Notes: generated by a model not told the origin, from the letters alone. DNA of 64,000 nucleotides from Candidatus Pantoea bituminis (GCF_018842675.1 NZ_JAGTWO010000004.1:744001-808000); one strand, 5' to 3'. Positions 1 through 9,672 are shown, counted from the first letter of the stretch. Numbers and translations are program-made.

Positions 1-579
1 CGCATTTTGGATGCCTTAGCAACGCTGTCATTTAATTATCCGCGTCGAGCAGCTTACTTCAGCAGCGAGCTTGAGACCTTTTTACTGATGGCGCGTAATG
101 AACAAGATGATCCGTTGGATTTACGCGGATCTTTTGCCGGTGCAATGGGATATGGTCAGTTCATGCCATCATCTTATAAGCAATATGCGGTTGATTTTAA
201 TGGCGATGGGCATGCCAATCTCTGGGATCCGGTTGATGCGATTGGTAGCGTGGCGCATTACTTCCAGCAGCATGGCTGGCGGAGTGGCGAAAACATTGCT
301 GTTCCGGCAAGTGGTCAGGCACCTTTACTTCAGGATGGTTTCAAAACCAGTTACAGCGTGAGCATGCTCGCCGCATCCGGCCTTTCCCCGCAGGGATCAC
401 TGAATGGCAATAATCAGGTTAGCTTGCTGCGACTTGACTTAGGGACAAGCTATCAATATTGGTATGGTTTGCCTAATTTTTACGTCATCACGCGTTATAA
501 CCACAGCACACATTATGCAATGGCAGTATGGCAATTAGGTGAAGCGGTAAGTAAAGCACGGCAGGGTTCGATGTTGTAA
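1..579 (+). CDS. mltB: Membrane-bound lytic murein transglycosylase B, 3' part
   Basis: The reading frame is open from base 1, so the gene starts before the window; 192 codons remain of a protein that is about 360 residues in E. coli. MltB is an outer-membrane lipoprotein that cleaves the MurNAc-GlcNAc bond of peptidoglycan and leaves 1,6-anhydro ends. The visible part is the C-terminal half of the catalytic domain: the GAMGYGQFMPSSY substrate-groove motif, followed by the EF-hand-like calcium loop DFNGDGHANLWDP that is typical of the Slt35 family, and the C-terminal TRYNHSTHYAMAVWQL block. The lipobox and catalytic glutamate lie outside the window. In E. coli the next gene is pncC; here three extra genes intervene. 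Confidence 0.96.
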   Translation, partial: RILDALATLSFNYPRRAAYFSSELETFLLMARNEQDDPLDLRGSFAGAMGYGQFMPSSYKQYAVDFNGDGHANLWDPVDAIGSVAHYFQQHGWRSGENIAVPASGQAPLLQDGFKTSYSVSMLAASGLSPQGSLNGNNQVSLLRLDLGTSYQYWYGLPNFYVITRYNHSTHYAMAVWQLGEAVSKARQGSML

Positions 580-662
580 AGGCTGTCCTTAGTAACCGTA
601 AGGTTATATGATGGCGCGCCATTAATTTCATCTTTATTGCCTTAATGTTTTCAGGAGTTGTT

Positions 663-998
663 ATGTCTTTACCCGCTTGCCCCCTTTGTCACGCCGATTA
701 CACTTGGCAGGACGGTGATAATCTCAACTGCCCTTCGTGCGGACACGTATGGAGTCAAACTGAAGACCAAAGCAGTAATGATGAATTAGTGGTGCGAGAT
801 GCCAACGGAAATCTTCTTGCTGATGGTGATAGCGTTACTGTGATCAAGGATTTAAAAGTAAAAGGCAGCTCTGCGCCGCTTAAAATCGGCACCAAAGTGA
901 AAGGAATTCGGTTGGTTGAAGGCGACCATAACATCGATTGTAAAATCGACGGGTTCGGACCAATGAAACTGAAATCAGAGTTTGTTAAAAAGAACTAA
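663..998 (+). CDS. yjdM: Zinc-ribbon protein of the YjdM/PhnA family
   Basis: A 111-residue protein matching the E. coli YjdM (formerly PhnA) family along its whole length. Four cysteines, Cys6/Cys9 and Cys23/Cys26, form an N-terminal zinc ribbon. The C-terminal PhnA domain carries the conserved [13 protein letters not shown] and [27 protein letters not shown] blocks. The ATG at 663 is preferred over one 18 bases upstream because it has AGGAG about 6 bases before it and gives the family N-terminus MSLPACPLC. The family was once linked to phosphonate use because of its position near phn genes, but its biochemical role is not established. It is not near phosphonate genes here. A short GC-rich hairpin (1006-1023) separates it from the convergent aldolase gene. 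Confidence 0.93.
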   Translation: MSLPACPLCHADYTWQDGDNLNCPSCGHVWSQTEDQSSNDELVVRDANGNLLADGDSVTVIKDLKVKGSSAPLKIGTKVKGIRLVEGDHNIDCKIDGFGPMKLKSEFVKKN

Positions 999-1005
999 AT
1001 TGAGT

Positions 1006-1023
1006 GGGCGCAGTTATGCGCCC
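1006..1023. terminator. Hairpin between convergent genes, possible terminator
   Basis: A perfect 7-bp GC-rich stem (1006-1012 with 1017-1023) and a 4-base loop sit between the yjdM stop and the stop of the convergent DapA-family gene. There is no strong U-run on either side, so terminator function is an inference from position. Confidence 0.45.
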
Positions 1024-1033
1024 GTTCAGATAG

Positions 1034-1919
1034 TCATTCAAACAGACGATCAATCGCAGCGCATTGCTCAATACTCAGCGCACCACCATAGTTACGTGAG
1101 TGACTTGTCATCGAATCGAAACGGCGTGAAACCGCTGTTTTAATGGTTGTCACAAAATCATCCCCAACCGTATAAATCGCCATGAGTTTGCCAATACGTT
1201 GTTGGATACGTACCAGTTCGGCAAGATCACCGCTACGCCAAGCCTGTTTAGCGCTGGCAAAAAGTTCTGGCACAATGTTATTTAATCCAGAAATGACGCC
1301 GGAACCCCCGCCAGTAGATTCGGTAACAAATATTCGTCATAGCCAGAAAGCACAGCAAAATCGCCACGCACCTTTTTTGTTTCCTCTATCAAGGCTCGGT
1401 TGTGCGACAAACAGTCCACTGTATCCTTTATACCTACAAAATTGGGTAACTTTGATGCCAGCTCGCTGACCAATGCTGGTGTAAGATCGCAGCCTGTGCG
1501 GGCAGGGAAGTTATAAGCAAACCATTTTCCTCCTAACTGCTGATCAAGCGCTTCAAAGTAGTGCAATAGCTGATTCTGCGTTTGCCCATAATAGTAGGGC
1601 GGTAAGACCATTACCGCATCAAATCCGCTTTTCCAGGCTGCATCAGCCAACTCAACAATATCGGCCATGCAAGTGCTGGAAACATTGGCCACCATTTTTA
1701 GCGGAGAAAGTTGGCGAGCTTCACGAATCAAAAAAGCCTTTCTTGCTGTGTTAATGAGGCAAATTCTCCAATACTTCCCATCAATAATAGAGTATCGATT
1801 CCTGAGGCATTCAGGCGTGAAAAATGGCGGCCTAACGCCTCAATGTCTACAGCGCCTTTTTCATCAAAAGGGGTTACGGAAGGGCACCAGACGCCAGCAA
1901 ATTCTGAAGGTGTAGTCAC
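1034..1919 (-). pseudogene. DapA-family class I aldolase/lyase gene broken by two frameshifts
   Basis: Three consecutive minus-strand frames together encode one protein of about 295 residues of the dihydrodipicolinate synthase / N-acetylneuraminate lyase family (YagE/YjhH-like). The rejoined protein keeps the family hallmarks: GSIGEFASLTQQER near residue 48, the active-site tyrosine in YNFPARTG (about 136), the Schiff-base lysine in VGIKDT (about 165), and a C-terminal GG-SGVISGLNNIVPEL segment. Adding one base in the A6 run at 1730-1735 and one in the C5 run at 1305-1309 restores a single frame. Both breaks are homopolymer deletions, like those in alaS and aroF, so this may be an intact gene with sequencing errors. 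The substrate cannot be told from sequence; likely a 2-keto acid aldolase or lyase. There is no neighbouring sugar-acid operon. Confidence 0.82.
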
Positions 1920-2081
1920 GATCTACTCCTGAATCAGGGTTATAAATGAAACGATGTTTTAATTTAATGAAGTAAAAAATTTCCTGCCAGCGCTCAATGC
2001 AAAAATGGAGTATGTATCGCACTTTTCATTTTTTAAGCATCTCGTTTTTGCGCGCATCAGCTGATAAGAGAGAGGTGAGCC

Positions 2082-2858
2082 GTGCACGATTGGAACCCAG
2101 AGCTATATCGCAAGTTTGAAGTAGAAAGAACCCGTCCTGCCAGAGAGTTACTGGCACAAATCAACGCAGATGAGGTTTCACAGGTTACCGATTTAGGTTG
2201 CGGCCCCGGAAACAGCACTGAACTACTTGTCGATTCTTGGCCTTTGGCTTTGGTTACGGGCATCGATACTTCTGAGGCGATGCTCGCTCAAGCGCGTATA
2301 CGTTTACCGCAATGTGAGTTTTTCAATGCTGATATTGAGACCTGGCAGCCTGATGTGCCGCAGAACGTTATCTATGCTAATGCATCACTGCAATGGTTAA
2401 GCGAACACTCAACCTTATTACCGCATTTGGTTAAACAGCTTGCCGCTGGTGGTACTTTGGCGATTCAGATGCCAGACAATCTTAATGAACCTTCGCATCA
2501 ATTGATGCGAAAAGTTGCCGAAAAAGCGCCCTGGAATTCCTTAATGAGTGCGCACGCTGCAGAGCGTAAGCAGTTGCTTACCAGCGATGATTATTATGAT
2601 TTGCTGACCAAGGCAGGATGTGAGGTCAACATTTGGCGCACTACTTATTATCACGTTATGTCGGATGCTCAAGCTATTATCACATGGCTACAAGCGACGG
2701 GATTGCGCCCCTTTCTGCAACCGCTTAATGAGACTCAGCGGGACGCGTTTCTTAAAGATTATCATGAGCAATTGAGCCGGGCTTATCCTAAGCGCGCTAA
2801 TGGCCAAGTTTTGCTGGCCTTTCCACGACTTTTTATCGTAGCGATGAAAATACGTTAA
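2082..2858 (+). CDS. tam: Trans-aconitate 2-methyltransferase
   Basis: A 258-residue SAM-dependent methyltransferase matching E. coli Tam from end to end. It methylates trans-aconitate, a spontaneous toxic isomer of the citric-acid-cycle intermediate cis-aconitate, in the cytoplasm. SAM-binding motif I is VTDLGCGPGNS (about residues 35-45), with an acidic residue ending strand 2 in GIDTSEAM. Conserved family blocks include NASLQWL, IQMPDN, CEVNIWRTTYYH and ATGLRPFLQPL. The start is GTG at 2082, chosen because HDWNPELY then aligns with the family N-terminus and AGAGAGGTG-like Shine-Dalgarno sequence lies just upstream. In E. coli tam is at another locus; here it is part of the insertion between mltB and pncC. 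Confidence 0.94.
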   Translation: MHDWNPELYRKFEVERTRPARELLAQINADEVSQVTDLGCGPGNSTELLVDSWPLALVTGIDTSEAMLAQARIRLPQCEFFNADIETWQPDVPQNVIYANASLQWLSEHSTLLPHLVKQLAAGGTLAIQMPDNLNEPSHQLMRKVAEKAPWNSLMSAHAAERKQLLTSDDYYDLLTKAGCEVNIWRTTYYHVMSDAQAIITWLQATGLRPFLQPLNETQRDAFLKDYHEQLSRAYPKRANGQVLLAFPRLFIVAMKIR

Positions 2859-2960
2859 ACATTATGGGGAGCAGTGCGCAAATTGTTTATTCCTTGAGCC
2901 GCTGCGCTTGAAAAAAGGGCGCATTCCACCATTTTGCTAACAGCTAAACGGAGATAAGCG

Positions 2961-3455
2961 ATGAATGATCAACAACTGCTAATACTGAGTACGCAAGTTG
3001 GGGAACGATTAAAGCAAATTGGAGCAACAGTAACCTGTGCGGAATCATGCACTGGCGGGTGGATTGCCAAAGTATTAACAGACATCAGCGGTAGTTCAGC
3101 GTGGTTTGAGCGTGGGTTTGTTACCTACAGTAATGATGCGAAACAGCAACTTGTTGGCGTTAAGGCAGATTCATTGGCGCAGCATGGGGCGGTAAGTGAA
3201 GCTGTAGTAACTGAAATGGCTTTGGGCGCGCAACGTGAAGCACAGGCGGAGTTTGCGGTTTCGGTTAGCGGTATTGCTGGCCCGGACGGCGGCAGTAATG
3301 AAAAACCGGTCGGTACTGTCTGGTTTGGTTTTGCGGCGCCGCAAGGAAAAGTGAAGGCTTTTTGTCAGCATTTCTCTGGCGATCGTGAAGCCGTAAGACG
3401 CCAATCAGTGGCTTGGGCGCTGCAAACGTTGTATAGCGAATTTCTGGTAAATTAA
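2961..3455 (+). CDS. pncC: Nicotinamide-nucleotide amidase
   Basis: A 164-residue single-domain CinA C-terminal (PncC/YgaD) protein that deamidates nicotinamide mononucleotide to nicotinate mononucleotide in NAD recycling; NMN is released by DNA ligase. Seen: the AESCTGGW motif with Ser29, the GSSAWFERGFVTYSNDAK segment carrying the conserved Tyr/Lys pair, and GIAGPDGGSNEKPVGTVWFG. It lacks the N-terminal MoeA/MogA-like domain of full-length CinA, as in E. coli. A GGAGATAAGCG ribosome binding region precedes the ATG at 2961. As in E. coli it lies just upstream of recA, but it is separated from it by the LexA-controlled promoter. Confidence 0.95.
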   Translation: MNDQQLLILSTQVGERLKQIGATVTCAESCTGGWIAKVLTDISGSSAWFERGFVTYSNDAKQQLVGVKADSLAQHGAVSEAVVTEMALGAQREAQAEFAVSVSGIAGPDGGSNEKPVGTVWFGFAAPQGKVKAFCQHFSGDREAVRRQSVAWALQTLYSEFLVN

Positions 3456-3457
3456 AC

Positions 3458-3485
3458 TTGATACTGTATGACTATACAGTATAAT
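3458..3485 (+). promoter_or_regulatory. recA promoter with LexA (SOS) box
   Basis: The LexA operator TACTGTATGACTATACAGTA (3462-3481) matches the CTG-N10-CAG consensus. It lies within a sigma-70 promoter: -35 TTGATA at 3458-3463 and -10 TATAAT at 3480-3485, with 16 bp between. This is the same arrangement as E. coli recA, so LexA binding blocks RNA polymerase until DNA damage activates RecA. Confidence 0.96.
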
Positions 3486-3538
3486 TATCGGCAACAGAAA
3501 GAGAGCAGGCACCCAGAGTGCGTGTTTACCCGGCATGA

Positions 3539-4621
<1,083 letters not shown>

Positions 4622-4628
4622 TGCGTTT

Positions 4629-4662
4629 ACGGGAGTGAAGAAATTCACTCCCGTTTGTTTTT
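4629..4662 (+). terminator. recA intrinsic terminator
   Basis: An 11-bp perfect stem (4629-4639 with 4644-4654), GAAA loop, then a T-rich tail. Located 8 bases after the recA stop codon, between recA and recX. Confidence 0.92.
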
Positions 4663-4740
4663 CCTGCCCTTCTTTTCTTTATCTTCCATCTGCTTTGCTC
4701 TGCCGCCATAATTTCACTCCGTTTGTATAAGGTGAGCAGT

Positions 4741-5253
4741 ATGTCTGAACAACCTCAACCACAAATCATCTCTTTTCCTCGTCTCCTCGATCGTGCGATG
4801 CGCGTACTTGGCATGCGCGATCACAGCCGTGAAGAGCTAAAACGCAAGCTGCAGCAGTCAGTACAGCGAACAGCCTATATGCAGCAAAAAGCGCCCGAAA
4901 CCATCACTGAAGAGCAAATGGAGAAGGTGCTGGATTGGTGTCAAGAGAATGGCTGGCTAAATGATGAGCGCTTTACTGAGCGCTTTATCCAAAGTCGCAG
5001 TCGCAAAGGTTATGGCCCGCAACGCATACGCATGGAGTTGACGCAAAAAGGAATCGATCGTGATGCCATTGATATAGCAATGGAGGAAACAAATATCGAT
5101 TGGGCTGAGTGTGCTGCGCAACTGGCTGAGCGTAAATTTGGCCTCCCCTTACCGAAAGAATGGAAAGAGAAGGCGAAAGTTCAGCGCTTTCTACAGTCGA
5201 AAGGCTTTTTATCAGAAGATATTCAATCCATTTTTAGAAATATTGATGGCTAA
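4741..5253 (+). CDS. recX: Regulatory protein RecX
   Basis: A 170-residue RecX (166 in E. coli), which caps and inhibits RecA filaments. The three tandem three-helix repeats are visible: LLDRAMRVLGMRDHSREELKRKL, VLDWCQENGWLNDERFTERFIQSRSRKGYGPQRIRMELTQKGI, and the C-terminal KVQRFLQSKGFLSEDIQSIF. The ATG at 4741 was chosen over an in-frame codon 18 bases upstream because AAGGTGA lies about 8 bases before it. It directly follows the recA terminator, the standard enterobacterial recA-recX order. Confidence 0.95.
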   Translation: MSEQPQPQIISFPRLLDRAMRVLGMRDHSREELKRKLQQSVQRTAYMQQKAPETITEEQMEKVLDWCQENGWLNDERFTERFIQSRSRKGYGPQRIRMELTQKGIDRDAIDIAMEETNIDWAECAAQLAERKFGLPLPKEWKEKAKVQRFLQSKGFLSEDIQSIFRNIDG

Positions 5254-5325
5254 AAGCCGATGTAATTTTACTTCCCACTGAAGAAAATTTATCTTATTCC
5301 CACTTTTTTGTTCCTCTGAACATGT

Positions 5326-5345
5326 AAGCCGTACGGTTACGGCTT
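5326..5345 (+). promoter_or_regulatory. Perfect palindrome upstream of alaS
   Basis: An 8-bp perfect inverted repeat (5326-5333 and 5338-5345) with a 4-base centre, about 45 bases before the alaS start and after recX. It has no T-run, so it is a poor terminator. E. coli AlaS is known to repress its own gene by binding a palindrome near the promoter; this is a candidate for the equivalent site, but that is inference. Confidence 0.45.
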
Positions 5346-5388
5346 GCCTGAAGAGGCGGAACGTTCGTTAGCGTGATTCAGGATATTT

Positions 5389-8014
5389 ATGAGCAAGAGC
5401 ACTGCTGAGATCCGTCAAGCGTTTCTCGACTTTTTTAATAGCAAGGGACATCAGGTTGTAGACAGCAGCTCCCTCGTACCGAATAACGACCCAACGTTGC
5501 TGTTCACGAACGCTGGGATGAACCAGTTTAAAGATGTTTTCCTCGGTCAGGATAAACGTGATTACTCACGTGCAACGACGTCGCAGCGCTGCGTGCGTGC
5601 GGGTGGTAAACATAATGACCTTGAAAACGTGGGCTACACTGCGCGCCATCACACCTTCTTTGAGATGCTGGGTAACTTTAGTTTTGGTGACTATTTCAAA
5701 AAAGAAGCGATTGCGTTTGCCTGGGAACTGTTAACGAGCGAGCAGTGGTTCAAACTGCCGAAAGAGCGTTTATGGGTAACCATTTATGAGACCGATGATG
5801 AGGCTTACAGTATTTGGGCCAATGATATCGGCGTTCCTCATGAGCGTATAATCCGTATTGGCGATAATAAAGGTAGCGCTTACGCATCAGATAACTTCTG
5901 GCAAATGGGTGATACCGGTCCTTGCGGCCCATGCAGCGAGATTTTTTATGATCACGGTGATCATATCTGGGGCGGGCCGCCAGGAAGTGCCGAAGAAGAT
6001 GGCGATCGCTACATTGAAATCTGGAACATCGTCTTTATGCAATTCAATCGGCAGGCTGACGGCACCATGTTGCCGCTGCCGAAACCCTCCGTTGATACGG
6101 GTATGGGACTGGAGCGCATCTCGGCGGTTCTTCAGCATGTTAATTCCAACTATGAAATCGATCTGTTCCAGAAATTGATTCAAGCAGTAGCAAAAGTCAC
6201 CGGCGCAACCGATCTTAATAATAAATCTTTGCGTGTAATTGCTGACCATATCCGTTCTTGTGCTTTCCTGATCGCCGATGGCGTCATCCCGTCTAATGAA
6301 AACCGTGGCTATGTATTGCGCCGTATCATTCGTCGTGCCGTACGTCATGGAAACATGCTGGGTGCCAAAGATGCATTCTTCTACCAGCTTGTCGCACCAT
6401 TGATTGAAGTGATGGGCACGGCGGGGAAGAGCTGGCTCGTCAGCAGACACAGGTTGAAAACATTCTTAAAAGCGAAGAAGAGCAGTTTGCTAAGACGCTT
6501 GAGCGTGGATTAACGCTGTTGGATGAAGAGTTGGCAAAACTGCAAGGTGATACGCTTGATGGTGAAACAGTTTTCCGCCTGTATGACACCTTTGGCTTTC
6601 CGGCTGATCTTACCGCTGACGTCTGCCGTGAACGCAATCTAAAAATTGATGAAGCCGGCTTCGAAAAGGCGATGGAACAGCAGCGCCAACGCGCTCGTGA
6701 AGCGAGCGGGTTTGGCTCGGATTACAGTAATGTGATTCGTATTGACGCTGCGTCCTCTTTTAAGGGTTACGACCATCTCGACTTAGCCGCGACTGTCAAA
6801 GCGCTTTATGTCGCTGGCGAAGCGGTTGAAGAAGTTAGCGCTGGGCAAGATGCCGTTGTGGTTTTGGACGAAACACCTTTCTATGGTGAGTCTGGCGGCC
6901 AGGTAGGTGATACCGGAAAGCTGACAGGGAATAATGCTGAATTTAATGTTCACGATACACAAAAGTATGGTCAGGCTATTGGTCATATCGGTAAGCTGGC
7001 TTCAGGTCAGTTACGCGTAGGCGATCGTCTTCATGCCGAAGTGGATGCAGCGCGCCGTGCGCGAATTCGTCTGAATCACTCCGCGACGCACCTGTTACAT
7101 GCAGCACTACGTCAGGTATTGGGCGACCATGTTGCTCAGAAAGGTTCGCTGGTAAATGACAAATATCTTCGTTTCGATTTTTCACATTTTGAAGCGATGA
7201 AACCGGATGAAATTCGTCAGGTAGAAGATATCGTAAACACCCAGATTCGACGTAACCTGCCAGTCGAAACTGAAGTCATGGATCTTGATGCTGCGAAAAC
7301 TAAAGGCGCAATGGCGCTTTTTGGTGAGAAGTATGACCAGCGCGTTCGTGTACTGACGATGGGTGATTTCTCTGTTGAGCTTTGTGGTGGCACGCACGCA
7401 GCACGCACCGGAGATATCGGCCTGTTCCGTATTCAGGCTGAATCCGGAACAGCTGCAGGTATTCGTCGTATTGAGGCGATAACGGGCGAGGGCGCATTGG
7501 CTCAGGTCAATGCTCAAAGTACCCAGTTGCACGACATTGCACAGCTGGTAAAAGCGAATAGCAGCAACCTGAATGAAAAAGTCCGCGGTTTGGTTGATCA
7601 TGTCCGCGCACTGGAAAAAGAGTTGCAGCAATTACGCGATCAGCAGGCGGCTCAGGAAAGTGCTTCACTGAGCAGCAATGCGATAAGCGTTAAAGGGACG
7701 AAGCTATTAGTAAGTGAACTCAGCAACGTAGAGCCAAAAATGCTGCGCACAATGGTTGATGACCTGAAGAATCAACTGGGGTCAGCGGTGATTGTGTTGG
7801 CTACAGTAGTCGAAGGGAAAGTATCTCTTATTGCCGGTGTTACCAAAGACTTAACCGATCGTGTAAAGGCTGGCGAACTTGTCGCAGAGTTAGCGCAGCA
7901 GGTAGGTGGTAAAGGTGGCGGTCGACCCGATATGGCGCAAGCTGGGGTACTGATGCCGCAGCACTGAATGGTGCGTTGGCAGGCGTTGAAGCATGGGTTT
8001 CCAGCCGTTTGTAA
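5389..8014 (+). CDS. alaS: Alanyl-tRNA synthetase, two apparent frameshifts
   Basis: Encodes alanyl-tRNA synthetase (about 875 residues when rejoined), an essential enzyme. Frame 1 runs from ATG 5389 and goes out of register at the G4 run 6423-6426, where one extra G restores the family AG-E-E-L-x-RQQ sequence. The second frame then runs to the G4 run at 7944-7947; one more G restores the usual C-terminus (AGGTDAAAL...VSSRL, stop 8012-8014). Without correction the frames end at 6513 and 7967. Domains seen: class II catalytic core with motif 2 region [40 protein letters not shown], the tRNA-recognition helix region, the editing site HSATHLLH (about residue 563) with CGGTH, and the C-Ala coiled coil with glycine-rich [12 protein letters not shown]. 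An inactive alaS would be lethal, so sequencing error is far more likely than a true mutation. Confidence 0.95.
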
Positions 8015-8040
8015 TGAAATAAAACAATGCATCGCAGCAA

Positions 8041-8069
8041 GCGTCAGAACGGTTGTTCCGGCGCTTTTT
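8041..8069 (+). terminator. Probable alaS terminator
   Basis: An imperfect 10-bp GC-rich stem (8041-8050 with 8055-8064) with a GGTT loop, followed by five Ts, 26 bases after the reconstructed alaS stop. Its position supports the corrected alaS end. Confidence 0.75.
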
Positions 8070-8262
8070 CATGCGATGTACAGTAGGTAATGACAAAGTC
8101 AGGTTGATGTAGTGTATTTCGGCTAAACTAACTATCAGCAGAATGTATTGGCGCATCGATCTACATTGGTGTAATTGTCATAGTCTATGTTCAGCGTTTA
8201 ATGATGGATAATGCCGGGAGTCCGAACAGGCCCGACTCTTTTAATCTTTCAAGGAGCAAAGA

Positions 8263-8448
8263 ATGCTTATTCTAACTCGTCGAGTTGGTGAAACCCTCAT
8301 GATTGGTGATGAGGTGACCGTAACGGTGCTGGGTGTTAAAGGTAACCAGGTTCGTATCGGTGTTAATGCACCGAAAGAAGTGTCTGTGCATCGCGAAGAG
8401 ATCTATCAGCGTATCCAGGCCGAAAAAACTCAGCAAACGAGCGTTTAA
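8263..8448 (+). CDS. csrA: Carbon storage regulator CsrA
   Basis: A 61-residue CsrA almost identical to E. coli CsrA. It is a homodimeric RNA-binding protein that binds GGA motifs in mRNA leaders and represses or stabilises targets in carbon storage, motility and biofilm formation. Conserved N-terminal beta strand [16 protein letters not shown] with Arg6/Arg7, the [24 protein letters not shown] core with Arg44, and a short variable tail. A strong Shine-Dalgarno AAGGAGCAAAG, itself a GGA motif of the kind CsrA binds, precedes the ATG. The 250-base gap after alaS probably holds its own promoters. As in E. coli it is followed by a tRNA-Ser/tRNA-Arg cluster. Confidence 0.98.
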   Translation: MLILTRRVGETLMIGDEVTVTVLGVKGNQVRIGVNAPKEVSVHREEIYQRIQAEKTQQTSV

Positions 8449-8639
8449 CGGATTCAGCGTCTCGCATTTTGCGAGGCGCTACCGATTTCACCCCAATCCC
8501 TACCTTTTTCTTTATCCCAATATTCCCCTCTTTTTTAACTTCAGCATGCTTTCTTTGTTGATTATTCACTCTTTTTGCCGTCATTTTGCGCCAATTGCCT
8601 GTCATTTGTTCAATCAAACAAGCAGTGGGAAAAATTTGT

Positions 8640-8667
8640 TTGACTTATAAGTCCCAGGAAGTAATAT
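8640..8667 (+). promoter_or_regulatory. Promoter of the tRNA-Ser/tRNA-Arg cluster
   Basis: -35 TTGACT (8640-8645), 16-bp spacer, -10 TAATAT (8662-8667), followed by a GC-rich discriminator (GCGCC), the usual mark of stringently controlled stable-RNA promoters. It lies 65 bases before the first tRNA. Confidence 0.8.
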
Positions 8668-8731
8668 GTGCGCCACGCAGTGCCGATGAGCAGTTGTAAA
8701 GTTCAGAAGCACAGTTCGGAAGAACGCGTTT

Positions 8732-8824
8732 GGTGAGGTGGCCGAGAGGCTGAAGGCGCTCCCCTGCTAAGGGAGTATGCGGTCAAAAGCTGCATCGAGG
8801 GTTCGAATCCCTCCCTCACCGCCA
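8732..8824 (+). tRNA. serV: tRNA-Ser (anticodon GCT)
   Basis: A 93-base class II tRNA with a long variable arm, encoded CCA end, TTCGAATC T-loop and anticodon GCT at 8766-8768, reading AGC/AGU. It is the first gene of the cluster, in the position of E. coli serV. Confidence 0.97.
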
Positions 8825-8832
8825 TTTCCGAT

Positions 8833-8909
8833 GCATCCATAGCTCAGCTGGATAGAGTACTCGGCTACGAACCGAGCGGTCGGAGGTTCGAATCCTCCTG
8901 GATGCACCA
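8833..8909 (+). tRNA. argV: tRNA-Arg (anticodon ACG), copy 1
   Basis: 77 bases including encoded CCA; anticodon ACG (A34 normally deaminated to inosine, reading CGU/CGC/CGA). The acceptor stem pair 7-66 is A-T in this copy. First of four tandem copies equivalent to E. coli argQ/Z/Y/V. The individual letter is assigned by position only. Confidence 0.96.
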
Positions 8910-8989
8910 TCGGAAATTTTAAAAGTGAATTAGCAGTTCCTTTCTTGGTGAGTAGTTAGCACCCTGCGTTGTACAAGAATTTAGTAAAT

Positions 8990-9066
8990 GCATCCATAGC
9001 TCAGCTGGATAGAGTACTCGGCTACGAACCGAGCGGTCGGAGGTTCGAATCCTCCTGGATGCACCA
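8990..9066 (+). tRNA. argY: tRNA-Arg (anticodon ACG), copy 2
   Basis: Identical to copy 1 over all 77 bases, including the A-T pair at 7-66 and the encoded CCA. Separated from copy 1 by 80 bases of unrelated spacer. Confidence 0.96.
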
Positions 9067-9123
9067 TTCTTCGTAACATTCCCAGGTTGATTTCTGAAAG
9101 TCCAATAAAAACGAATTACCCAT

Positions 9124-9200
9124 GCATCCATAGCTCAGCTGGATAGAGTACTCGGCTACGAACCGAGCGGTCGGAGGTTCGAATCCTCCTGGATGCACCA
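9124..9200 (+). tRNA. argZ: tRNA-Arg (anticodon ACG), copy 3
   Basis: Identical to copies 1 and 2. A spacer of 57 bases separates it from copy 2. Confidence 0.96.
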
Positions 9201-9259
9201 TTCGCTTTTTCGTTATACCCAATAATTATCTCCTTTCTGTTATACCTATTTTTACCTAT

Positions 9260-9336
9260 GCATCCGTAGCTCAGCTGGATAGAGTACTCGGCTACGAACC
9301 GAGCGGTCGGAGGTTCGAATCCTCCCGGATGCACCA
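9260..9336 (+). tRNA. argQ: tRNA-Arg (anticodon ACG), copy 4, acceptor-stem variant
   Basis: 77 bases with CCA and anticodon ACG. It differs from the other three copies at exactly two positions, which pair with each other in the acceptor stem: the 7-66 pair is G-C here and A-T in copies 1-3. The G-C form is, from memory, the E. coli form. Confidence 0.96.
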
Positions 9337-9672
9337 TATTCTTAATCTCTACCTCCATAACACGCTGCCACACCCGTCAACACAGCTTAAAGCAAAAATC
9401 ACTGCCTTAACCCTTCTGCATTTCAGTAAAACCAACAGCGTTGAGTTATTCCATAACGCACCCAAAATATTTCCCATGATGTTATACCCTCCTCAAATTG
9501 TTAAAAAATCTACAGTGATTCCACACGGTTATACGCCGTCCAGCCGGATCACCTTTTTCTGAAAAGAAAAATACCTAATGCTTTCAAAGCATTTGCTGTT
9601 CATCCCACCTGGCGACAACCTGCACACATTAAGCTAAAGTAATGGCTCATTTATTGAATGTCCGGAGTGACA
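9337..9672 (+). other. Intergenic region after the tRNA cluster
   Basis: 336 bases between the last tRNA-Arg and yqaB. A weak AT-rich hairpin (about 9577-9593) is the only candidate end for the tRNA transcript. An open frame crossing from the tRNA into this stretch has no family resemblance and no ribosome binding site. No other feature recognised. Confidence 0.6.

Noticed and set aside
5887..6450. Minus-strand 187-codon frame opposite alaS
   Set aside because: Lies wholly opposite conserved alaS catalytic sequence, with no start signal or family match.
8833..9336. Four near-identical repeats at regular distances, CRISPR-like at first sight
   Set aside because: Each repeat is a full tRNA-Arg gene with cloverleaf, ACG anticodon and encoded CCA; spacers differ in length (80, 57 and 59 bases) and there are no cas genes.
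9329..9562. 77-codon frame starting inside the last tRNA-Arg
   Set aside because: Starts within the tRNA 3' end, no ribosome site, composition unlike neighbouring genes.
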